The position numbers were made by a program, and so were the translations under genes. Below are positions 58,186-64,000 of a stretch of DNA of 64,000 nucleotides, one piece after another. Each line of letters begins with the position of its first letter. Position 1 is the first letter of the stretch. The DNA is from Rhodovulum kholense (GTDB lineage: Bacteria; Pseudomonadota; Alphaproteobacteria; Rhodobacterales; Rhodobacteraceae): assembly GCF_003053725.1 (NCBI RefSeq), contig NZ_QAYC01000001.1, forward strand, positions 434,001-498,000. The letters are read 5' to 3'. The notes beneath the pieces are model-generated. The model ran no database searches, was not told the DNA's origin, and was given only the letters and a program-made list of their open reading frames with translations.

Positions 58186-59787
58186 CTAGCCCTGAACCTC
58201 GGGCAGCGCCACCCCGGCGGCCTGCAGCGCGTCGAAAATGGCGGCATCGCGCCCGTAGACATCGCGGCGGTACTGCATCCGGCCCTTGGGCTCGCCCATC
58301 GCGGTGCGGTAGATCAGGTGCACCGGCAGCGGGTGTTCCAGATCGACGCGGGTTTCCCGGCCGCTGTTCAGCTTGGCCGCGAAGAACCCCCTGGGATCGT
58401 CGGTCTGGGTCGCGAGCAGCGCATAGGCGAAGTCGTAGGGGTCGCCGAGCCGGATGCAGCCATGGCTGAAGGCCCGGGTCTCGCGGTTGAAGAGCGACTT
58501 CGAGGGCGTGTCGTGCAGATAGATGTTGTAGGGGTTCGGGAACATGAACTTCACCCGCCCCAGCGCATTGCCGTTCGAGGGCGGCTGCTTGAGGTCGAAG
58601 GGGAAGTTCGAGGCGGTATACTGGGTGAAATCGACCGCCGCGCGGGTGACCACGCGCCCGGCCCCGTCGACCAGCATCAGATGGCCCGCGGCATTGGGAT
58701 TGTTCTTGAACTGCGGCAGGTATTCCTTGACCGCGATCGAGCGCGGCACGTTCCAGGTCGGGTTGACCACCATGTGATCCATCACGTCCGAGAATTCGGG
58801 CGTGCGGCGATCATGCGCGTTCTGGCCGACGACCGACCGGGTCTCGAACACGACCTCGCCCTTGTCGACGATCCGGGCATGGAAATCGGCGATGTTGACC
58901 AGCACGTGCTTGTCGCCGCGCACGTCGCCAAGCCAGCGTTCGCGCTCCATCGCGACGAGGACCGACCGCAGCCGGCGTTCCGGCGGCACGTCGAGCTCCT
59001 GCACGGTGCTGGGCCCGGCGATGCCATCGGCGCTGAGACCGTGGTCGAACTGGAACGCCTGCACCGCCTTCTGCAGCGTCGCGTCATAGGTCTGGGTCGC
59101 GGTGCGCGGCAGATAGCCCATCGCGATCAGCCGGTTCCTGAGCGCGATCACGCGCGGGCCGGACTGGCCGGGCTCGATCTTGCCGCCGCCGACCTCGGGG
59201 CCCCAGCCGCCTTCGGCGATCAGCCGTTCCAGGCGGATCTTCTCGCGCATCAGCCGGGCGTATTCCGGGCTTTGCGGCGACAGCCCCCGCAGATAGGCCA
59301 GCGGCGAGGGCGCCGTGGCCAGCCCCTCGATCAGCGCCGCGGGCGCGGGCCGGTCGACCTTGCGCTTGATCTCGGACAGCACGGCCCCGGGCGTCAGCAC
59401 GCCCCGGCTGGCGTCATGGGCATAGTCCAGATACATCCGCATCGCCGCGACCTCGGCGCGGCCGATGGCGCGCTGGGTCCGGGCCTCGCGGAAGGTTTCG
59501 ACCAGGCGGGCGGGATCGTAGCGCGCGGCCGGCAGGCCCTGTTCGGAGGCTTCGCCCAGCACTGTCAGAAGCGCGCTGCGCCGGGCCGCGGCATCGGCCG
59601 AGGTCCAGAACGGGGCATAGTCCCGGTCCCGATAAAACGCGGCAATGGCATCGTTTTGCACCGCAGCCGCGGCCACCGCCTGTTTGAAAGCTGTCAGTTC
59701 CGTCTCGGCATGGGCCGGGGCCGCAAGCCCGAAGCAAGCAGCAACGAGACCGGCAAGGGCGGCCCCGCGGAGGTGGGACAAAGGCAT
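58186..59787 (-). CDS. L,D-transpeptidase family protein (YcbB-like)
   Basis: This 533-residue protein makes or edits 3-3 crosslinks in peptidoglycan. Residues 1-~27 are a signal peptide; the region to ~180 is a helical scaffold; a peptidoglycan-binding PG_binding_1 repeat follows (RVIALRNRLIAMGYLPRTATQTYDATLQKAVQAFQFDHGLSADGIAGPSTVQEL); and the YkuD domain has the active site SHGCIRLGDPYDFAYALL. The start at 59787 is chosen by signal peptide. Length and domain order match LdtD/YcbB. It is divergent from the DUF882 peptidase and both probably act on the wall. Confidence 0.93.
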   Translation of the reverse strand: MPLSHLRGAALAGLVAACFGLAAPAHAETELTAFKQAVAAAAVQNDAIAAFYRDRDYAPFWTSADAAARRSALLTVLGEASEQGLPAARYDPARLVETFREARTQRAIGRAEVAAMRMYLDYAHDASRGVLTPGAVLSEIKRKVDRPAPAALIEGLATAPSPLAYLRGLSPQSPEYARLMREKIRLERLIAEGGWGPEVGGGKIEPGQSGPRVIALRNRLIAMGYLPRTATQTYDATLQKAVQAFQFDHGLSADGIAGPSTVQELDVPPERRLRSVLVAMERERWLGDVRGDKHVLVNIADFHARIVDKGEVVFETRSVVGQNAHDRRTPEFSDVMDHMVVNPTWNVPRSIAVKEYLPQFKNNPNAAGHLMLVDGAGRVVTRAAVDFTQYTASNFPFDLKQPPSNGNALGRVKFMFPNPYNIYLHDTPSKSLFNRETRAFSHGCIRLGDPYDFAYALLATQTDDPRGFFAAKLNSGRETRVDLEHPLPVHLIYRTAMGEPKGRMQYRRDVYGRDAAIFDALQAAGVALPEVQG

Positions 59788-60115
59788 TAAGTCATTCCCG
59801 TTCAGATAGTTCCAGTCGCGCGAACGGAACCAACAATCGGTCAATTGCCGCCCGCTGTCCACTGCTATTAGACACCGTTGCGTCAACGTCCGGTTAACCG
59901 CGGCGGTTCCGCCCCATCGGAGCGAAATGGCCGAGAACGCTCGTAAAGTGAGCAAGATCTTGCCGTTTTTGGGTATCTCGGGCGGCCCCGGCGAATCCAA
60001 TCTTGGCCCGGTCTCCGAGTTGTGAGATAGGGTGGCAGGGCGCCGGAGACGGGCTCGATCAAAAAAAACGCCGCGAAAACGCGGCATTGGATCGACTGGG
60101 GCAGGCGGAGAAAAC
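59788..60115. other. Divergent intergenic region with an orphan minus-strand terminator
   Basis: No gene is supported in this 328-base spacer between the L,D-transpeptidase and the DUF882 peptidase genes. It must contain both promoters. The only clear structure is a hairpin with A8 at 60061-60085, described separately. Confidence 0.6.
60061..60085 (-). terminator. Orphan minus-strand Rho-independent terminator
   Basis: GCCGCG and CGCGGC (60070-60075 with 60080-60085, AAAA loop on the plus strand) are followed on the minus strand by G and eight T (60068-60061). Nothing on the minus strand upstream is annotated, because the DUF882 gene starts 31 bases to the right on the plus strand. It would end an antisense transcript arising inside that gene. 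Confidence 0.7.
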
Positions 60116-60682
60116 ATGACGACACCCAAATACTGCTTGACGCGCCGTGGCGTGCTGGCGGCGTTCGCGGCGACGACCGTGGCGGCCGCACCCACCTATT
60201 CGAACGCCTTCGGGCTGATCCGAGGTGCCGGCGATGTCCGACGCGTCCGGATGTATTCCGGCCGGACCGGCGAAAACATCGACACGGTCTACTGGATCGA
60301 CGGCGAGTACATCGGCGAGGTCGTGAAGGAGATCAACCATTTCATGCGCGACTGGCGCACGGATTCGGCGATCTCGATGGACCTGCGCAATCTCGACATC
60401 CTCGCGGCCGCGCACAGCCTGATGGACGTTCACGAACCCTACATGCTGCTGTCGGGCTATCGTACCCCCGAGACCAACGCGATGCTGCGCTCGCGCTCGT
60501 CGGGCGTGGCCAAGAATTCGCTGCACATGAAGGGTCAGGCCGCCGATATCCGGCTGAAAAGCCGGTCGGTCGACCAGATCGCGCGTGCCGCCAGCGCCTG
60601 CCATGCGGGCGGCGTCGGGCGCTATTCGCGCTCGGACTTCGTGCACATGGATTGCGGTCCGGTGCGCAGCTGGGGCCGCTGA
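60116..60682 (+). CDS. DUF882 / YcbK-type M15 peptidase family protein
   Basis: This 188-residue protein has a twin-arginine-like leader (CLTRRGVLAAFAATTVAAAPTYSNA), so it may be Tat exported. The rest is DUF882, with the zinc-site pattern SGYRTPETNAMLRSRSSGVAKNSLHMKGQAADIRL (His and Asp) and SDFVHMDCGPVRSWGR (second His). These are the ligands of M15A D,D-carboxypeptidase-like enzymes (MepK/YcbK), which cleave peptidoglycan crosslinks. Here the enzyme is divergently encoded from an L,D-transpeptidase, so it may cleave the 3-3 bonds made by that enzyme. Start at 60116 follows GGCGGAG. Confidence 0.92.
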   Translation: MTTPKYCLTRRGVLAAFAATTVAAAPTYSNAFGLIRGAGDVRRVRMYSGRTGENIDTVYWIDGEYIGEVVKEINHFMRDWRTDSAISMDLRNLDILAAAHSLMDVHEPYMLLSGYRTPETNAMLRSRSSGVAKNSLHMKGQAADIRLKSRSVDQIARAASACHAGGVGRYSRSDFVHMDCGPVRSWGR

Positions 60683-61192
60683 GGCCTCGCACGGCATGAC
60701 CTGTCGGACTACGGGCGCCCGATCCGGACGCCCGGGACGAGGATGCGGCCAGTACGGCCGCCGGATGCGGTTCGGGCGTTCCGCAATCCGGGCGATGCAC
60801 CAGAAGGGTGCCCCTTTCGCCCCAAGGGCTGTGCTTGCCGACCCGGCCATTGCGCCCGTCCCTGTCCTTCCCAACGCTGTCCCGGCCCGGCCGGTTCTGT
60901 CTCAACGCAGACCGCCCCGTCCGGTTCCCGAGTCGTCCCGCCGTCCCCGATCCGGTCCCCGTGCGGACCGCGGCCCGGTCGCGGACCGTCCCGGTTGGCC
61001 TCCGGTCCGGGGGCGAGGCAGAGGGTCGCAGCCCGGCGCCGGGTGGAAAAGCCGTTCCATATGTGATGTCTATGGAGCAGCGGTGGGCGCTGACACAAAA
61101 GTTTCAAATGACTTTCACCTTGCCGGTCCGCTAACGGACGGCGCGTTGGCGGCCTGGCGCCGCCGGTATTCTGATCCCGAAAGGAGATGTCG
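60683..61192. other. Long C-rich intergenic region ahead of sqdB
   Basis: No gene is supported in these 510 bases. A short open frame (60743-61066) has no ribosome binding site and an odd proline/arginine composition. From about 60860 to 61010 the plus strand is rich in CCGTCC- and GGTCCC-like units with few G, resembling a Rho-utilisation region after the DUF882 gene. Small inverted repeats at 61126-61139 and 61148-61164 are listed separately. Confidence 0.55.
61126..61172 (+). promoter_or_regulatory. Probable sqd operon promoter/leader with inverted repeats
   Basis: GTCCG-CTAA-CGGAC (61126-61139) and GGCGG-N7-CCGCC (61148-61164) lie upstream of a -10-like TATTCT (61167-61172), 20 bases before the sqdB start. 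The second repeat overlaps the likely -35 zone, so it could be an operator. Phosphate limitation is a known inducer of sulfolipid synthesis in relatives, but I see no clear Pho box here. Confidence 0.4.
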
Positions 61193-62410
61193 ATGAAGAT
61201 TGCGGTTCTTGGCGGCGATGGGTTCTGCGGCTGGCCGACCTCGCTGCACCTGTCCAACCTCGGTCACGAGATTCACATCATCGACAACCTCAGCCGGCGC
61301 TGGATCGACACCGAGCTGGGCGTGCAGTCGCTGACGCCGATGGACTCGATCCAGGAACGCTGCCGGATCTGGAAGGAAGTCTCAGGCGAGAAGATCCATT
61401 TCCACCTGATCGACCTCGCCAAGGAATATTACCGGCTGCGCGACTGGCTGTCGGAAAACCGCCCCGATGCGGTGATCCATTTCGCCGAACAGCGCGCTGC
61501 GCCCTATTCGATGATCTCGGACCGTCACAAGATCTACACCGTCGACAACAACATCAACGCCACCCATAACCTGCTGGTGGCGATGGTCGAGACCGGGCTT
61601 GACGCGCATCTGGTGCACCTGGGCACGATGGGCGTCTATGGCTATTCGACGGTCGGCGCGCCGATCCCCGAGGGCTATCTGGATGTCTCGATCGACACGC
61701 CCGATGGGTCGAAGGAAATGGAGATCCTCTATCCGACGCGGCCCGGCTCGGTCTATCACATGACCAAGTCGCTCGATCAGATCCTGTTCCAGTTCTACGC
61801 CCAGAACGACGGCGTTCGGGTCACCGACCTGCATCAGGGCATCGTCTGGGGCACCAACACCGACCAGACCCGGCGTCACCCGCAGCTGGTCAACCGGTTC
61901 GATTATGACGGCGATTACGGCACGGTGCTGAACCGCTTCCTGGCCCAGGCCGCCATCGGCTATCCGCTGACCGTGCATGGCACCGGCGGGCAGACCCGTG
62001 CCTTCATCCACATCCAGGACACCGTGCGCTGCATCGAGCTGGCGCTGAAGGACGCGCCCGCCAAGGGCGACCGGGTGAAGATCTTCAACCAGATGACTGA
62101 AACCCACCGGGTCCGCGATCTGGCCGAGCTGGTGGCCAAGATGACCGGCGCCAGGATCGCCTACCTGCCGAACCCCCGCAAGGAAGCCGCCGAGAACGAG
62201 CTGATCGTGAAGAACGACAACTTCCTCGGCCTCGGGCTCGACCCGATCACCCTGCAGGAGGGCCTTCTGGAAGAGGTCGTCGAGATCGCGAAGAAATTCG
62301 CCCACCGGGTCGACCGCAAGCGCGTGCCCTGCGTCTCGGCCTGGACCCGCGATCTGGCCAGCCGGGTCGAGCGTGACCCGGAAGGCAAGCGGCTGAAATC
62401 GGTCTCGTGA
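61193..62410 (+). CDS. sqdB: UDP-sulfoquinovose synthase
   Basis: SqdB makes UDP-sulfoquinovose from UDP-glucose and sulfite for sulfoquinovosyl diacylglycerol. The 405-residue short-chain-type epimerase begins at the second of two ATGs (MKIAVLGGDGFCGWPTSLHL), because AAGGAG abuts the first ATG but is six bases from the second. It has a GxxGxxG cofactor motif, the catalytic TMGVYGY and YHMTKS (Tyr-x3-Lys), and the SqdB-specific VIHFAEQRAAPYSM and DLHQGIVWGTNTDQT. It heads sqdB-sqdD-sqdC, the order known in Rhodobacter sphaeroides. SQDG replaces phospholipid when phosphate is short. Confidence 0.97.
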   Translation: MKIAVLGGDGFCGWPTSLHLSNLGHEIHIIDNLSRRWIDTELGVQSLTPMDSIQERCRIWKEVSGEKIHFHLIDLAKEYYRLRDWLSENRPDAVIHFAEQRAAPYSMISDRHKIYTVDNNINATHNLLVAMVETGLDAHLVHLGTMGVYGYSTVGAPIPEGYLDVSIDTPDGSKEMEILYPTRPGSVYHMTKSLDQILFQFYAQNDGVRVTDLHQGIVWGTNTDQTRRHPQLVNRFDYDGDYGTVLNRFLAQAAIGYPLTVHGTGGQTRAFIHIQDTVRCIELALKDAPAKGDRVKIFNQMTETHRVRDLAELVAKMTGARIAYLPNPRKEAAENELIVKNDNFLGLGLDPITLQEGLLEEVVEIAKKFAHRVDRKRVPCVSAWTRDLASRVERDPEGKRLKSVS

Positions 62411-63249
62411 GCGACGGTCTGAGGTCCGCACGGGGCGCAGGGGCACGGCATGCCTATGTGACGCTGGTCACCAACGCGGATTTCGCGTTGGGGGCCCGGG
62501 CTTTGATACGCTCTCTGAAACGGACGGACGGACGGGCCTCGGATATCTGCGTGCTGCATACCGGCGGCGTGGCCGAGGCGGATCTCGCGCCCCTTTCCGA
62601 TCTGGGCGCGCGGCTGGTCGAAACCGACCTGCTGCCGACCTCGGACGCCTTCAACGCCGCCCATACCCGCGACAAGCTGCACCGGGACGCGCCCTTCACC
62701 AAGGGCACCAAGCCCGCCTTTCACACGCCGCTCGACAATTTCTGCAAACTCCGGCTCTGGCAGCTCGATTACGAGCGGGTGATCTTTCTCGATGCCGACA
62801 CACTGGTGCTGCAACCGATCGACCGGCTGTTCGACTATCCCGAGCTGTGCGCCGCGCCGAATGTCTATGAAAGCCTGGCCGATTTCCGGCGGATGAATTC
62901 GGGCGTCTTCACCGCCCGGCCCCACGCCCAGACCTTCGAGAAGATGCTTCCGCTTCTCGACGCTCCCGGTGCGTTCTGGCGACGAACCGACCAGACCTTC
63001 CTGCAGGAGTTCTTCCCGGGCTGGCACGGGCTGCCGGTCTTCGACAACATGCTGCAATATGTCTGGTTCAACCTGCCAGAACTCTGGTCCTGGCCAGACA
63101 TCCGCGTGCTGCATTTCCAGTATGAAAAACCCTGGCAGGACCACGACAAGGCCGACCGCCTCAAACCGCTGATCGATCTCTGGCGCGCCCATGCGGATGG
63201 CAGCGAGATCCCCGACACCACCGCCCTGCCCGGACCCGCCGCATCATGA
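62407..63249 (+). CDS. sqdD: Family 8 glycosyltransferase SqdD-like
   Basis: This 280-residue protein starts with GTG overlapping the sqdB stop (GTGA). It has the GT8 core, AYVTLVTNADFALGARALIRSLKRT at the N-terminus, the DxD motif in VIFLDADTLVLQPIDRLFDYPELCA, FNSGVFTA (MNSGVFTA), and a family C-terminal segment with HFQYEKPWQ. In R. sphaeroides SqdD is proposed to transfer sulfoquinovose from the UDP-sugar to diacylglycerol. The operon place is the main evidence; the sequence fits glycogenin-like retaining transferases. Confidence 0.9.
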   Translation: MSDGLRSARGAGARHAYVTLVTNADFALGARALIRSLKRTDGRASDICVLHTGGVAEADLAPLSDLGARLVETDLLPTSDAFNAAHTRDKLHRDAPFTKGTKPAFHTPLDNFCKLRLWQLDYERVIFLDADTLVLQPIDRLFDYPELCAAPNVYESLADFRRMNSGVFTARPHAQTFEKMLPLLDAPGAFWRRTDQTFLQEFFPGWHGLPVFDNMLQYVWFNLPELWSWPDIRVLHFQYEKPWQDHDKADRLKPLIDLWRAHADGSEIPDTTALPGPAAS

Positions 63250-64000
63250 CCCTGGCCGTCACCGGCGCCACCGGCCTTGTCGGGCGCTTCTTTGTCGAAG
63301 AGGCACTGGCCCGGGGCGAGCCTGTCACGATCCTCGGCCGCACGCCGCCGCCGCCGGGCTTCTTCTCGGCCCCGACCGGGTTTCGGCCCTACGCGCTGGG
63401 CGACCGCCCCGACCTCTCGGGTCTCGACGCGCTCGTTCATTGCGCCTTTTCCCATCTGCCCGGCCGCTATCGGGGCGGCGAGGGCAGCGATCCGACGGGC
63501 TTCACCGCCGCCAATCTCGACGGCTCGATCGCGCTTTTCGAAACGGCGCGCGCGGCCGGGCTCAGCCACATCGTCTTTCTCTCAAGCCGCGCCGTCTATG
63601 GCCGTTACCCGCCCGGCACCGCGCTGACCGAAACGCTGACGCCCTATCCCGACACGCTGTATGGCGAAGTGAAGGCCCGCGCCGAAACCGCGCTCCTGTC
63701 GCTTGCCACCGACAGCTTCGCCCCGGTCGCCCTGCGCGCCACCGGCGTCTACGGACCCGCCGCCCACGGCCGCGCCCATAAATGGCAGACGCTCTTCGAC
63801 GATTTCCGCCAGGGCCACCCCATCGCGCCCCGCCGCGGCACCGAGGTCCATGGCACCGACCTTGCCGCCGCCGCCCGGCTCTTGCGCAACGCGGGCGCGC
63901 GCGGGGTCTTCAACGTCTCGGACATCCTGCTCGACCGCCACGACCTGCTGGCGCTGCTCGCCGAGGCCGAGGGCATCCCCCATCCGCTGCCGCCCCGCTC
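63246..64000 (+). CDS. sqdC: SqdC-like NAD-dependent epimerase/dehydratase (C-terminus missing)
   Basis: The frame opens at an ATG overlapping the sqdD stop (ATGA) and stays open to the window end for about 251 codons. It is a Rossmann-fold extended short-chain protein: MTLAVTGATGLVGRFFVEEALARG (TGATGLVG motif), HCAFSHL, SSRAVYGRYPPGT and a YGEVKARAE (Tyr-x3-Lys) active site. In R. sphaeroides sqdC is needed to avoid accumulation of a pathway intermediate or by-product. Position as third gene of the sqd operon is the basis for the symbol. The C-terminus lies past the edge. Confidence 0.88.
   Translation, partial: MTLAVTGATGLVGRFFVEEALARGEPVTILGRTPPPPGFFSAPTGFRPYALGDRPDLSGLDALVHCAFSHLPGRYRGGEGSDPTGFTAANLDGSIALFETARAAGLSHIVFLSSRAVYGRYPPGTALTETLTPYPDTLYGEVKARAETALLSLATDSFAPVALRATGVYGPAAHGRAHKWQTLFDDFRQGHPIAPRRGTEVHGTDLAAAARLLRNAGARGVFNVSDILLDRHDLLALLAEAEGIPHPLPPR

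Noticed and set aside
57061-59790. 909-codon open frame opposite lpxD and the L,D-transpeptidase
   Set aside because: Long antisense frames are expected at this GC content; the translated sequence is rich in His, Arg, Asp and Gly and shows no domain.
60743-61066. Short plus-strand ORF in the C-rich region
   Set aside because: No ribosome binding site, proline/arginine-rich translation, no conservation evidence.
1-64000. CRISPR array or insertion sequence
   Set aside because: No regularly spaced repeats of 25-40 bases and no transposase-like protein in any frame that I could recognise.

Overview
The window is GC-rich, densely packed alphaproteobacterial chromosome, most likely from the Rhodobacterales (a Rhodobacter/Rhodovulum-like member). 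Supporting evidence: a sulfolipid cluster in the order sqdB-sqdD-sqdC, a class II DAHP synthase, a DksA with one cysteine, a PhaR-type operator in front of 3-hydroxybutyrate dehydrogenase, PAS_5 and Rhodobacterales-type LuxR proteins, and an IalB-family secreted protein. I see no phage, insertion sequence, CRISPR array, rRNA or tRNA. Base use looks even throughout, so most of the window reads as core genome.

Layout. 1-3912 (minus): branched-chain amino-acid ABC transporter operon (livK, livG, livF, then the first codons of a livH-like permease at the window edge) with two small secreted cysteine-containing paralogues inserted. 4042-7471: GlxA/AraC regulator, class II DAHP synthase, PAS_5 protein. 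7630-10125: yicC-gmk-gamma carbonic anhydrase operon and a small conserved protein. 10335-17756: complete phosphate regulon phoR-pstSCAB-phoU-phoB with a three-repeat Pho box and a pstS/pstC hairpin. 17932-20301: MauG/cytochrome c peroxidase-type dihaem protein and a LuxR solo. 20676-23594: divergent pair of membrane GGDEF paralogues, one with an intact GGEEF site and one degenerate that keeps the RxxD inhibitory-site motif. 23717-29062: tsf-rpsB, the pseudouridine catabolism pair psuK-psuG, a DUF502 protein and a LysE exporter. 29084-33268: patatin-like hydrolase and bdhA, an orphan peptide-type binding protein and an entericidin-like lipoprotein. 33274-41498: XRE-cupin regulator, acyl-CoA ligase, DsbA-like protein, Bcr/CflA MFS transporter, mfd, small membrane protein. 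41604-48699: hemB, SYLF lipoprotein, exonuclease III, FAD monooxygenase, dksA, MoxR ATPase, aroB-aroK. 48823-55434: small membrane protein, large periplasmic protein, xerD, CorC-type transporter, HerA-like ATPase, IalB protein. 55523-60682: lpxD-acp-fabF lipid module and two peptidoglycan enzymes (an L,D-transpeptidase and an M15/DUF882 peptidase) transcribed divergently. 61193-64000: sqdB-sqdD-sqdC, with sqdC running off the edge.

The most interesting non-routine signals are: (i) the GGDEF pair, which looks like a c-di-GMP synthase next to a possible c-di-GMP receptor; (ii) two intergenic candidate small RNAs, one on the minus strand near 31.1 kb with its own promoter and terminator and one on the plus strand near 54.5 kb with an exposed anti-Shine-Dalgarno-like CTTCCTCCC; (iii) a dispersed 21-base intergenic repeat seen three times; (iv) a promoter module shared by the SYLF gene and exonuclease III; and (v) the secreted cysteine paralogues inside the liv operon. 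All functions are read from sequence without database searches; gene starts were mostly chosen by ribosome binding site position and family start.
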